This document shows, piece by piece, positions 24,531 through 34,836 of a DNA stretch of 64,000 nucleotides. This DNA comes from Phycisphaerae bacterium (lineage in GTDB: Bacteria > Planctomycetota > Phycisphaerae > SM23-33), in contig DRGC01000017.1 of the NCBI GenBank assembly GCA_011050235.1, positions 62,001 to 126,000 on the forward strand, read 5' to 3'. Each line of letters opens with the position of its first letter. The first letter of the stretch is position 1. Under the pieces are notes generated by a model. It did not search any database. It saw only the letters and a program-made list of their open reading frames with translations, and was not told the origin of the DNA. Made by a program: the position numbers and the translations under genes.

Positions 24531-25229
24531 ATGGCCAAGAGGAATGCGCAATTGGTTAGCCAGCACCTGGAGGGGATTTCGCGGCGGATGCTGGAGGAAC
24601 GCCCCGAGATCATCAGGGGTTTTGTGCGTCGTCGACACGGCGTGTATGCCCTCTACCGCGGCAACAAGCTCTATTACGCTGGCCTGACGGGCGGCCTCCT
24701 CGGTCGCCTGCGGTCGCATCTCAAAGATCGTCACGGACACACTTGGGACAAGTTCAGCGTCTACTTGACGGTCAATGCCGATTACATGAAGGAGATCGAG
24801 TCTGTCCTGATCCGTATTGCTGACCCACCAGGCAATAAGCAGCGCGGCAAGTTCATCCGTTCGGAGAATCTTCTCAATAAGGTGCGTGCCGAATTCCGTC
24901 GTCGAAGGAAGGAGGACGAGGAGGCCATGGGTTTGCGCCCTGGCTCCGGGGGACGCGCCCCGAAGGCCAAGGCCGCTCGACCCAAGAAGCGGAACGCCAA
25001 GACAACGCTCGTCGATGAGAACATCAAGAGGCTCCGGGCTAGGTATAAGAGGAAGACCTACTGGGCTCGGGTCCTGAAGGACGGAAAGATTAGCCACGGC
25101 GGCAAGCGGTACAATTCCCTGTCAGCAGCGGCTACAGCAATAACAAAACAGCCGACGAATGGATGGTTGTTCTGGAATTATGAGCGCGCACCGGGTGAAT
25201 GGCTGCGGCTCAAGGCGCTGCGCCGCTAG
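24531..25229 (+). CDS. GIY-YIG nuclease domain fused to a RAMA-like domain
   Basis: The product is 232 aa from ATG 24531 (GGGAG about 8 bases upstream). Residues 36-105 form a GIY-YIG domain: HGVYALYRGNKLYYAGLTGG gives the GVY and YYA strands, followed by L-x-x-R-L-x-x-H-L (R59, H63) and the conserved Glu in MKEIESVLIRIADPP. A basic, Ala/Lys-rich linker follows (about 115-170). Residues 175-232 (TYWARVLKDGKISHGGKRYN; SLSAAATAITKQPTNGWLFW) look like a RAMA domain, which is found in restriction-related proteins and is proposed to recognise modified DNA. The combination suggests a modification-sensing nuclease. Confidence 0.75.
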   Translation: MAKRNAQLVSQHLEGISRRMLEERPEIIRGFVRRRHGVYALYRGNKLYYAGLTGGLLGRLRSHLKDRHGHTWDKFSVYLTVNADYMKEIESVLIRIADPPGNKQRGKFIRSENLLNKVRAEFRRRRKEDEEAMGLRPGSGGRAPKAKAARPKKRNAKTTLVDENIKRLRARYKRKTYWARVLKDGKISHGGKRYNSLSAAATAITKQPTNGWLFWNYERAPGEWLRLKALRR

Positions 25230-25250
25230 TCTCTACTCAACGAGCCAACA

Positions 25251-26027
25251 ATGTCGAAGCAGAAGAGGACCCCGGCCTACGAGAAGCTCTTGGAGGAGAT
25301 CCAACAGCTGCCTCTTGGTCACGAACGAACTGCTAAGCTGGGGAAGCTGGCAGCAGAACATGATCGTCTCTGGCAGGAAGTTGCAAACTCAACAACTGAG
25401 GAAGGTGCACAACAGAAACTGGCCGAAGCGTTATCGCTCAACGAGAGGGCAGCCCCCCTCTTCACCCAGTCCCGGGATCCTGGCGAGTTCGCCGATTATC
25501 TTCAACAACAACTAACAACTATCGAGATGATCGCGATGGGTGAGGACAAAGGCCCGGTCCAAGTGGCCATGAGATCCGACTTCGCTAGGCAAGTTGCGGC
25601 TGAGGCATATGGACGAGCCGTCGAGTTGCGCGAAAGTGACGATTCTCTCACCGTGCTGCCGGAATGGACGGACGACCCAATTGCGATGCTCCAGCAACTC
25701 CGCGAATGGTGTGTTCGGTCCCGGGCAACTGCAACAAGCCCGAAGGCAGAGCGGCGCCCCGCAACCCATTCACCAACCTATCGGTCAGTTAACTGGTACG
25801 GGGAGACATACACCTTCACGGGGAATCAAGCTGCCTGCGTGAAGACCCTGTGGGAAGCGTGGGGAAATGGCACGCCGGATATTGCCGACGATCACATGTT
25901 AGACAAAGCGGGCATAGAAACCAAGCGGCTCCGCGACGTATTTCGCAATCATCCCGCCTGGGGGACCATGATTGTTCAAGGCAAGACAAAAGGGACGCAC
26001 CGTTTGAATCTGCCGGAAAAAATCTGA
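25251..26027 (+). CDS. hypothetical protein with a C-terminal wHTH-like domain
   Basis: The product is 258 aa. Residues 1-150 are highly helical and charged (EKLLEEIQQLPLGHERTAKL; LNERAAPLFTQSRDPGEFAD). After a Pro/Ser-rich linker, residues 177-258 form a compact domain: SVNWYGETYTFTGNQAACVK, TLWEAWGNGTPDIADDHMLD, TKRLRDVFRNHPAWGTMIV and a terminal GTHRLNLP. The fold looks like a winged helix with a final beta hairpin. It lies 21 bases after the GIY-YIG gene and 65 before the primase gene. A DNA-binding accessory role in element control or replication is inferred. Confidence 0.65.
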   Translation: MSKQKRTPAYEKLLEEIQQLPLGHERTAKLGKLAAEHDRLWQEVANSTTEEGAQQKLAEALSLNERAAPLFTQSRDPGEFADYLQQQLTTIEMIAMGEDKGPVQVAMRSDFARQVAAEAYGRAVELRESDDSLTVLPEWTDDPIAMLQQLREWCVRSRATATSPKAERRPATHSPTYRSVNWYGETYTFTGNQAACVKTLWEAWGNGTPDIADDHMLDKAGIETKRLRDVFRNHPAWGTMIVQGKTKGTHRLNLPEKI

Positions 26028-26092
26028 CGCTCGCTCAAAATTGCCCCTCTATCCACCCACGAGGCGCGCATGCCCTATGCAAGAATTAGGGC

Positions 26093-28459
26093 ATGAACAA
26101 TCATGCTTCTATCAATGATCGGCTTGTCGCCGCCCTATGCTACGCCGCACGTGGATGGCCTGTACTGCCGCTTCACGGCATTCGCGCCGGCCGATGCACG
26201 TGCGGGCGGCCAAATTGCTCCAGCGCGGGCAAGCATCCCCTGACGGCCCACGGTCTGAAGGACGCCACGACCGAGACCGCCACAATCCGCGAGTGGTGGC
26301 GACGATGGCCTGATGCGAACGTCGGCATTGTCACCGGCGCAATCAGCGGCTTGGCCGTGTTGGACGTCGACCCGCGCAACGGTGGTGAGTACTCCCTAGA
26401 TTGGCGCCAAGGCGAACACGGGCCGCTCCCCGGGACCGTCGAATCGTTGACGGGCGGGGGAGGTCGACACCTGTTCTTCCGCCACCCCGGTGGCCACATC
26501 ACCAGCCGGGCCGGCGCGCTTGGCGAGGGGTTGGACATCAAGGCCGACGGCGGGTATGTCGTCGCGCCGCCAAGCCTACACGTCAGCGGCAAACGGTATA
26601 CCTGGGAACCTTCCGGCGCTCCCGGTATGGCGGAAGTCGCTGATCCACCACGGTGGCTGTTGGATGGTTACACGGCAGAACAAGCTCGTAAAACGCATCC
26701 GCCCGGGCACCCCATACCGGAGGGGTATCGGAATAGCGCATTGGCTTCACGAGCCGGCTCTATGCGCCGACAAGGAATGGGAGAGGCGGGGATTAGAGAA
26801 AGCCTGCTGAAACTCAACCAGCAATTCTGCCAACCCCCACTGCCGGAAGACGAAGTAGGGAGGATTGCGGCGAATATATCTAGGTATGAGCCACAGGCAC
26901 CACCGCCATTACCAAGACCCGACTGTGCAGGCAGATCAGGCCGGCGAGGCAACAACCCACTAGCTCTGGCCAGGTTGTTCCTCAAGGAAAACTACACCGC
27001 AGGAGACCTGCTGACTCTGCGATGCCAAGCCCAGGTGTTTTTGGAGTGGCGGGGCAACGCGTACTGCCAGAAGGAGGGAGCAGAGGTGAGGGCAGAGATC
27101 TACCGATTCCTGGAAGACACAACTCGCTCCCCTCGTAGCGGGCCAGACGGCCCCCTAATCTCCCGGCCGTCGACCAAGAGGGACGTCGATCTTGTGATTG
27201 ATGCGCTTCGCGCCGAGGCCTTCCTGTCCGCTTCCGTGACCCCGCCGGCCTGGCTTATCGAGGACGCTTCTCTGCCCCCGGCCCTCGAACTGCTGCCCTG
27301 CAAGTCCTGTTCACTGCATCTGCCGGTCATGAGGAGACTCTCGCCCACGCCGGCTCTCTTCGCCACATGCGCGTCGGATGTCGACTATGACCCCGCCGCG
27401 CCGGAGCCGCTGCGGTGGCTGGCTTTCCTCAACGAGCTTTGGGGAGATGACAAGGAAAGTATCGCCACGTTACAGCAATGGTTCGGTTACTGCCTGACCT
27501 CTGACACGCGGCAGCAGAAGATGCTTCTCCTGGTCGGGCCAAGACGCTCTGGCAAGGGGACCGTTGCCCGTGTCCTGACTACACTGCTCGGTCAAGCTAA
27601 CGTCGTTGCCCCAACAACTTCGGGCCTGGCCACTCAGTTTGGCCTACAGCCGCTGATCGGGAAGAACCTAGCTATCGTCTCGGACGCCAGGTTCCGAGGA
27701 CAGCGAGAACAGGCTGCGATCATCGAACGCCTGCTGTGCATCAGCGGCGAAGACGCAATCAGCATCTCCCGGAAGTATCTCGAAGCCGTGACTCTTAAGC
27801 TGCCGACCCGGTTCATGTTCTTGACGAACGAGCTACCTCGGCTGACGGACATCAGCGCAGCCCTTGCCGGTAGATTCATCATTCTGGTCCTGAAGAGGAG
27901 CTTCTTTGGGAAAGAAGATCTAGGGCTGGTCGACAAGCTGCTCAACGAACTTCCGGCCGTCCTGAACTGGGCGGTCAAGGGATGGCAGGACTTGCGACAG
28001 CAAGGCCGGTTCGAACAGCCCCCGTCATCTCTTGATGTCGCCAGCGAACTTGAGGATCTGAGCAGCCCCGTCAAGGCCTTTGTCCGTGATTGCTGTTCGA
28101 TCGGGGCAATGTACTCAGTTAGTACGAAACGCCTCTATAGAGCCTGGCGCGATTGGTGCAAGGATTACGGCAGGGAGCACGCCGGCACAGCTGCCTCTTT
28201 CGGCCGCGATTTGCGCGCTGCTTGCCCGCATATCGCCAGATCGCGACCACGAGGCACCAAGGGCGAGCGCTTTCGACTCTATACCGGAGTGGGTCTGACA
28301 AGCAGTCCTGGTCCGGATTGGTCCCTGGACTTGCCTAATGAATCGCGTACGGGCGCCTCAAAGGGCTCGGGGGGTGCGACTGGAGGGGAAGTGTACCCAG
28401 GCGGTCCTAGGACCGATGCAGACCTGCCACTGGTCGAGGACGGGGAGGTGGAGATATGA
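26093..28459 (+). CDS. bifunctional primase-polymerase with SF3 helicase (phage/plasmid type)
   Basis: The product is 788 aa. The N terminus is a prim-pol domain (about 8-200): RGWPVLPLHGI, a Cys/His zinc-like stretch CTCGRPNCSSAGKHPL, and catalytic LAVLDVDPRNGG near 88-99. A primase C-terminal linker follows (about 205-270), then a D5-like region and an SF3/P4-type helicase with Walker A LLVGPRRSGKGTVARVL (about 478-494), RFMFLTNELPRLTDISAALA and GRFIILVLKRSF. This is the standard initiator-helicase of integrated phages, satellites and plasmids. It overlaps the next gene by four bases (ATGA). It is intact and suggests the element can replicate after excision. Confidence 0.9.
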   Translation: MNNHASINDRLVAALCYAARGWPVLPLHGIRAGRCTCGRPNCSSAGKHPLTAHGLKDATTETATIREWWRRWPDANVGIVTGAISGLAVLDVDPRNGGEYSLDWRQGEHGPLPGTVESLTGGGGRHLFFRHPGGHITSRAGALGEGLDIKADGGYVVAPPSLHVSGKRYTWEPSGAPGMAEVADPPRWLLDGYTAEQARKTHPPGHPIPEGYRNSALASRAGSMRRQGMGEAGIRESLLKLNQQFCQPPLPEDEVGRIAANISRYEPQAPPPLPRPDCAGRSGRRGNNPLALARLFLKENYTAGDLLTLRCQAQVFLEWRGNAYCQKEGAEVRAEIYRFLEDTTRSPRSGPDGPLISRPSTKRDVDLVIDALRAEAFLSASVTPPAWLIEDASLPPALELLPCKSCSLHLPVMRRLSPTPALFATCASDVDYDPAAPEPLRWLAFLNELWGDDKESIATLQQWFGYCLTSDTRQQKMLLLVGPRRSGKGTVARVLTTLLGQANVVAPTTSGLATQFGLQPLIGKNLAIVSDARFRGQREQAAIIERLLCISGEDAISISRKYLEAVTLKLPTRFMFLTNELPRLTDISAALAGRFIILVLKRSFFGKEDLGLVDKLLNELPAVLNWAVKGWQDLRQQGRFEQPPSSLDVASELEDLSSPVKAFVRDCCSIGAMYSVSTKRLYRAWRDWCKDYGREHAGTAASFGRDLRAACPHIARSRPRGTKGERFRLYTGVGLTSSPGPDWSLDLPNESRTGASKGSGGATGGEVYPGGPRTDADLPLVEDGEVEI

Positions 28460-28869
28460 AGCCCTCGTCCCAACAGGCCCTCGCGCTCCTGGCTGACCTA
28501 GCGACCGTCGGCATTTCTGTGCGGGTCGACGGCAAGATGCTGCGGGTCGGGCCGCGAGCTAAGGTAACACCGACAGTAGCGCAGCGGGTAAGAGACCTGA
28601 AGTCCGAGGTGTTGGCTGTCTTGCGCAGCCGACCCTCCGAGGTCACAGGGATCGCAGCTCGCGCTGTTGGTGGACAGACCCATTATCGGTTCGCGGTCAC
28701 CCAGACAGAGCTTCGGAGGCGGGGGTTTCATGTCTTGGCCGATAAGCCGGAATTTGTCCTGGCGGTACTTGCGGCGGTCAATGCCCTCTTGCCGAAGTTG
28801 GCGACATGCAGCAACAACGACGGTATTAACGTTCGGCGGACATCATTACCTGGGGACGAGGAGTCATAA
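28456..28869 (+). CDS. small protein with a TubC-N docking-like domain
   Basis: The product is 137 aa. The start overlaps the primase stop, with GGAGG upstream. Residues 7-56 (LALLADLATVGISVRVDGKM; LRVGPRAKVTPTVAQRVRDL; KSEVLAVL) match the helix-strand-strand-helix plan of the TubC N-terminal docking domain, which is also common in small proteins after element primases. The remainder (TELRRRGFHVLADKPEF) has no recognised family. Position suggests it docks to the primase. Confidence 0.65.
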   Translation: MKPSSQQALALLADLATVGISVRVDGKMLRVGPRAKVTPTVAQRVRDLKSEVLAVLRSRPSEVTGIAARAVGGQTHYRFAVTQTELRRRGFHVLADKPEFVLAVLAAVNALLPKLATCSNNDGINVRRTSLPGDEES

Positions 28870-28870
28870 T

Positions 28871-29121
28871 ATGCCACCTGTATTGTCCACAGATCACGCC
28901 GCTGGCCCCAGGTACCCCAGGACGACGCCGGGACGAGATCAGGGGAGACGGGGGAAGTCCGGACGAGATTCTTCGTCTCCGAAAATTACGCGTAAGGTTA
29001 CGCAGTTGTCTAATGGCCAGGGCCCGCGGGTGACCACGAATGGTAGCAGTTGGGCCCGCCGCTGGTTGGTCCAGCGGCTGGCGGAGCGGGCGGTGGAGAT
29101 ACTGCAGGACGACGACGCGAT

Positions 29122-29125
<4 letters not shown>
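28871..29125 (+). CDS. small basic protein preceding the recombinase
   Basis: The product is 84 aa from ATG 28871, with GAGGAG about 9 bases upstream. It is very rich in Arg, Gly, Ser and Pro up to residue 60, then has an amphipathic C-terminal helix (WARRWLVQRLAERAVEILQD). The stop overlaps the recombinase start in an ATGA, which argues for real translation. A copy of the GCGTAAG palindrome lies inside it (28990-29003). Function unknown; a recombination directionality or accessory role would fit the position. Confidence 0.5.
28990..29003. repeat. GCGTAAGGTTACGC near-palindrome
   Basis: This differs from the perfect palindrome at 11653-11666 by one base. It lies just upstream of the integrase gene, so an integrase-linked binding site is possible but unproven. 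Confidence 0.35.
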
Positions 29126-30714
<1,589 letters not shown>

Positions 30715-30838
30715 GTCGTTATGTTGAATGGTAGCGTTCAGGCAAGGCGGTGTCAACCCGCGCAGAAAAGAAAACACCTCGCCGTGGCGGGCGGTGCAGC
30801 CGTGTCAGATCGGGTAGCCCCGGCGGCTGACGGCGGGG

Positions 30839-31696
30839 TCAGGGGGTGACGACCTGGATCGGTCGGGCGGAGTCGATCACGCCGGCGGTCTTTGCCAGGT
30901 CGAAGAACTCCTGCAGGCCTTCCAAATGCTCATCCGTCAGCTCGTAGCTGAGGTGCTGCGTCAGTTCGCGCCGCGCCAGGTCCACCGGCCAGCCGTAGGC
31001 TGGACCATACCGCTGGGCGATCTCGCCCAATCGTTTCCGGCCCAACTCCCGAGCGTCGAGCAGCAGCTCGTTGAGCAGTTCGGCGTGCGCCAACTCGGTC
31101 GCTGCCCACACGGCAAAGACGAACGGCAGCCCCGTCAGCCGCTGCCACATCGCTCCCAGATCGATCTGATAGTCAAAACCAAGCGGCGGATCGGCCACAA
31201 CACAGTCCCCGGTGAGCAGAATCGCTTCGGCGTCGGCTGGCAGGTCGGAAAGATGCGTCGCCAAGGGAACCGTCCGCAAATGGCGGTGATACTTCATAGA
31301 CCACAGCACCTCCGCCAGCCCCATTGTCGAGTGCGACGCGGGGTCGGTCCAGACGGCCTGGATATCCTCCGGAGGCACGCGAGAGAACAGCCGCACCAGC
31401 ATGGTGGGCCCGTCAGAGGCAATGCAGCCGGCCGGCAGGATCACTAGCGGCCGGGCAAACCGCTGCAGGTCCACCGGGCTCAGCATCGCCAGCTCGGCGG
31501 TGTCGCTGGCCAGCCAACGCGGCATATCCGCCGACGATGAGCGAATCAACTCCACCTCCGCCGAGGCGTCCAGCCCCTCAATCAGAGGCCTGGCCGCCAG
31601 ATACGGCAGTACGGCCAATCGGTGACGGTGATTCTCCGGGGGTCGGCCATCCTCTGAGCGGCCGGCCCGAATTTCTTCATTCGCGGCCATCAACAT
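30839..31696 (-). CDS. mqnA: chorismate dehydratase MqnA (futalosine menaquinone pathway)
   Basis: The product is 285 aa. The family start LAVLPYLAARPLIEGLD is at about 27-43, followed by WLASDTAELAMLSPVDLQRF and CIASDGPTMLVRLFSRVPPE. Later blocks are ILLTGDCVVADPPLGFDYQI and LGAMWQRLTGLPFVFAVWAA, the last highly typical of MqnA/MqnD-type solute-binding-like folds. The enzyme converts chorismate to 3-[(1-carboxyvinyl)oxy]benzoate at the head of the futalosine route. The first 25 residues look non-conserved, so a later start is possible. No other mqn genes are nearby. Confidence 0.88.
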   Translation of the reverse strand: MLMAANEEIRAGRSEDGRPPENHRHRLAVLPYLAARPLIEGLDASAEVELIRSSSADMPRWLASDTAELAMLSPVDLQRFARPLVILPAGCIASDGPTMLVRLFSRVPPEDIQAVWTDPASHSTMGLAEVLWSMKYHRHLRTVPLATHLSDLPADAEAILLTGDCVVADPPLGFDYQIDLGAMWQRLTGLPFVFAVWAATELAHAELLNELLLDARELGRKRLGEIAQRYGPAYGWPVDLARRELTQHLSYELTDEHLEGLQEFFDLAKTAGVIDSARPIQVVTP

Positions 31697-31876
31697 GTAA
31701 CTCCAGTGCTAGTCATTACGTAGGCTCTTTCTGAGCCCTACCACTCCATTATAGGCACCCTATCGGCCAGATGGCCGAACAGGTCCTACACTTCCCGATG
31801 GCCCCCCGCCGGCGATGGTGTTAGAATGGCCCGCGATAAGACACGGCCAGCGATGCATATGGGGAGTTCGATCACC

Positions 31877-33250
31877 ATGGACCACACTGCTCATCTTTCT
31901 ACATTAGGTCTCATCCTTCTGGCTGCGACGGTCTGCATCGCCCAGGACGCCGCCCCCAGCCACCCGCCGGCCGACCTCGACCCGGAGACGGCCGAGATCG
32001 TCGATGCGTTGATCCTCGATCTGGCCTCGTTCGATTCAGGGACGCGCGGCCAGGCGGCCCGCGGGCTGAAGACGCTCGGCCCCAAGGCCGCTGGCGCCGT
32101 CGGTGCCCTGGCCGTCCTGCTGACCGATGATGTGCGGGAGAACCGCTGGGTTGCGTTCGATGCCCTGGCGGCGATCGGCCCGCCGGCCATGGGCGCCCTG
32201 ACCGGCGCCCTCAATAGCAGCAACGATCGGACCCGCAAGATGGCGGTCAGCCACTTGCGGCTGCTCGCGCGGCGATTCGAGTTGCCGGCTGAGCAGTTCC
32301 TGCCCCTCTTTGTCTCCGCGATGCAGGATCGCTCGGCTATGGTCCGCAGCATGGCGGCGGCCGCGGTCGGCGACTTCAAGGCCGATGGCAAGGGCGCCCT
32401 GGAGGCGCTGGCGAAGTTGCTGGATGACCAGGATCAAAGCGTGCGCCACAACGCTCTCGTGAGCATCTGTCGAATGGGTCCGGCGGCCGAGGGCGCCGTC
32501 GACGCGGTCATCAGGCTGCTGGACGACAGGGACCGTTTCCTGCGAATGCACGCGTGCGTCGTGCTGGGCAAGATTGGCCCGCCGGCCCGGGCGGCGACGC
32601 TGAAGCTCGTCGAGATGTACCGGACTCCGAGCGTCAACGGGCGCGAGGAAATCCTGACGGCCCTGGCCAGAATCGGCCCAACCGACAACCCGCTGGCTAT
32701 GGGCCTGCTGCTGGACGTGATGACAAATGGCGACACGACCGCGCGGTGGCGGGTCGCGTGGGAACTGGGCCGAATGAACGCTTGGGACGAACGGTCGATC
32801 TCGGCGCTGAAGGCGGCCTTACGCGACCGACACCAGGCCGTCCGCATTGCAGCCGCCAACGCGCTCAGCAAGATCCATCCCGATCGCACCGATGGCAGCG
32901 ACCTGCCGGCCTCGGCCGATGCCGTCGACGCGCTGACCAGGATGCTCAAAGACCCCGAGACCCGTGTTCGCTGGTCAGCTATCTGGGCCCTGGGTGAGGC
33001 CCGCGGCGCTGCCTTGAGCGCAGTGACCGATCTGCTGGATGTCCTGGAAAACAATCAGTCGCCACAACTGCTTCGGGCGGCGGCCGTCAACGCTCTGGGC
33101 AAGATCGGATTAGCCGACGGCCGCATCGTCGGCGCGCTGGAGAAGGCAGCCAAGGACAGAGACGAAAAGGTCCGCGCCGTCGCCAAAGAACGCCTCGGCG
33201 ACCTCCAAGGCAGCGGCCCAGGGGAACAGGTCTCCGCCGCCAGCCGGTAG
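31877..33250 (+). CDS. exported HEAT-repeat protein
   Basis: The product is 457 aa from ATG 31877, selected because GGGGAG lies about 11 bases upstream and the product then begins with a signal peptide (HLSTLGLILLAATVCIAQ, cleavage probably after the Ala near 18-20). In-frame starts exist at 31826 and 31859. The body is a run of about ten HEAT/PBS-lyase-like repeats of about 36 residues, for example RENRWVAFDALAAIGPPAMG, QSVRHNALVSICRMGPAAEG and TRVRWSAIWALGEARGAALS. No catalytic motif is seen. Such proteins act as protein-binding scaffolds in the periplasm or on the surface. Confidence 0.85.
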   Translation: MDHTAHLSTLGLILLAATVCIAQDAAPSHPPADLDPETAEIVDALILDLASFDSGTRGQAARGLKTLGPKAAGAVGALAVLLTDDVRENRWVAFDALAAIGPPAMGALTGALNSSNDRTRKMAVSHLRLLARRFELPAEQFLPLFVSAMQDRSAMVRSMAAAAVGDFKADGKGALEALAKLLDDQDQSVRHNALVSICRMGPAAEGAVDAVIRLLDDRDRFLRMHACVVLGKIGPPARAATLKLVEMYRTPSVNGREEILTALARIGPTDNPLAMGLLLDVMTNGDTTARWRVAWELGRMNAWDERSISALKAALRDRHQAVRIAAANALSKIHPDRTDGSDLPASADAVDALTRMLKDPETRVRWSAIWALGEARGAALSAVTDLLDVLENNQSPQLLRAAAVNALGKIGLADGRIVGALEKAAKDRDEKVRAVAKERLGDLQGSGPGEQVSAASR

Positions 33251-33265
33251 CTCCGATCGCACAGC

Positions 33266-34306
33266 CTAGCTGTTGCTGATTTCGACGAGTTTGTCGAGGG
33301 CGGCCTGGGCGGCGCCGGAGTCGATGGCGCCAGCGGCCAGGGGGATTGCGGCGGCGATGGTATCCGCCTTGTCGGCGACGGTCAGGGCGGCGGCGGCGTT
33401 GAGCAGGACGATGTTGCGAGCGGCGGCCTGATCGCCGGCGCCGGTGTCGCCCTTGCCGGCCAAGATGCCGCCGATGATGGCGGCTGATTCTTCCGGCGAT
33501 TCCACCAGCAGGTCGTCGATGGCCGCGCGTCGCAGGCCGAAATCTTCCGGCTGGACGACGCGGGTGACGACCTTGCCGTCTTTGAGCTCGGAGATCTTCG
33601 TCGGCGACGTGATGGAGACTTCGTCCAGGCCGTCTTCGGCGTGGAGGATCATGGCCCGTTGGCTGCCGAGGGAGGCGTGGACGTGGGCGATGGTCTCGGT
33701 CAACTCGGCGTCGAAGACGCCCATCACCTGCCGCTTGGCCCCGGCGGGATTGGTCAGGGGTCCCAGCACGTTGAAGATCGTCCGGACGGCCAGGGCCTTG
33801 CGGACGCCTGCGGCGTACTTCATGGCCGGGTGACAGCGGACGGCAAAGCAGAAGCACACGTTCGCCTCGGCCAGGCAGCGGGCGACGGCCTCGGGGGCCG
33901 CGTCGAGGTTCACGCCCAGGGCGGCCAGCACGTCGGCCGACCCGGACGCCCGCGTGGTCGTGCGATTGCCGTGCTTGGCGACCTTCGCGCCGGCCCCGGC
34001 GCAGACCAACGCGGCGGCGGTGGAGATATTGAAGGTGCGCAGGCCTGTCCCGCCCGTGCCGCACGTATCGACAACGTCGGCCCCGCCGGTGTCGATCCGC
34101 ACCATGTGGTCGCGCATCGCCATCGCGGCGCCGGTGATCTCATCGACGGATTCCCCCTTGGCCGCCAGCGCCACCAGCAGGCCGGCGATCTGCGGCTCGC
34201 CGAGCTGCCCGTCCATGAGCCGGCCGAACAGGTCGTGCGTCTGCTCGCGAGTCAGGTCGTTGCCGTCGATGACATGTTTAAGCAGTGCGTTGAAAGCGTC
34301 AGCCAT
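33266..34306 (-). CDS. trpD: anthranilate phosphoribosyltransferase
   Basis: The product is 346 aa, normal for TrpD; ATG 34306 has GGAG 5 bases upstream. The PRPP-binding glycine loop DTCGTGGTGLRTFNISTAAA (about 80-99), KHGNRTTTRASGSADVLAAL (about 109-128), CHPAMKYAAGVRKALAVRT and FNVLGPLTNPAGAKRQVMGV are all present, as is the catalytic acidic DGLDEVSI near 221. It transfers phosphoribose to anthranilate in tryptophan synthesis. It stands alone rather than in a trp operon. Confidence 0.96.
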   Translation of the reverse strand: MADAFNALLKHVIDGNDLTREQTHDLFGRLMDGQLGEPQIAGLLVALAAKGESVDEITGAAMAMRDHMVRIDTGGADVVDTCGTGGTGLRTFNISTAAALVCAGAGAKVAKHGNRTTTRASGSADVLAALGVNLDAAPEAVARCLAEANVCFCFAVRCHPAMKYAAGVRKALAVRTIFNVLGPLTNPAGAKRQVMGVFDAELTETIAHVHASLGSQRAMILHAEDGLDEVSITSPTKISELKDGKVVTRVVQPEDFGLRRAAIDDLLVESPEESAAIIGGILAGKGDTGAGDQAAARNIVLLNAAAALTVADKADTIAAAIPLAAGAIDSGAAQAALDKLVEISNS

Positions 34307-34434
34307 GATTGCTCCCTGTCGGGCTGAAAATGGGTACAGGCTCGTTCTGTCGGGAGGATTATAGTCGGCCTTCGCAGCCCTGGAAAGCGGCCCGTCCGAT
34401 CGCTCTTGGACCCGCCGCAGACCAGGTGTAGCAT

Positions 34435-34713
34435 ATGACCATGGCTGAGCAGCGAATCGTCATCTTTTTGGGGAACGTGCAGGGCGTGGGGTTTCGGTTC
34501 ACCGCCTGCCGGGTGGCCGGCAACTATAACGTAACGGGCACCGCCCGCAACTGCGCTGACGGGACGGTGGAGTGCGTGGTCGAGGGCGAGGCGAGCGAGA
34601 TTGACGCGTTCGTGGCCGAGCTGAGCGATTCGATGGCGGGTTGCATCCGCCGCAAGACCGAGCAGACCGCGCCGGCGTCGGGACGGTTCAATTCCTTCGG
34701 CGTGACTTATTGA
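34435..34713 (+). CDS. acyP: acylphosphatase
   Basis: The product is 92 aa. The active-site loop FLGNVQGVGFRFTACRVAG carries the conserved VQGVGFR with catalytic Arg near residue 21, and the catalytic Asn lies in TGTARNCADGTVECVVEG near 39. The C terminus NSFGVTY matches the usual -F-x-Y end. It hydrolyses carboxyl-phosphate bonds. It is divergent from trpD. Confidence 0.9.
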   Translation: MTMAEQRIVIFLGNVQGVGFRFTACRVAGNYNVTGTARNCADGTVECVVEGEASEIDAFVAELSDSMAGCIRRKTEQTAPASGRFNSFGVTY

Positions 34714-34836
34714 ACCGCGTGTTACAAAGAAACGCGGTGGATCAGGTCGAAGATCCGCCGGGGCGGAAGACCCACCGCGCTTTCGCCTTCTTCCGCGGGC
34801 AATCCGCCTCGGGCGGACCCGCCCTACGCAAATCGC

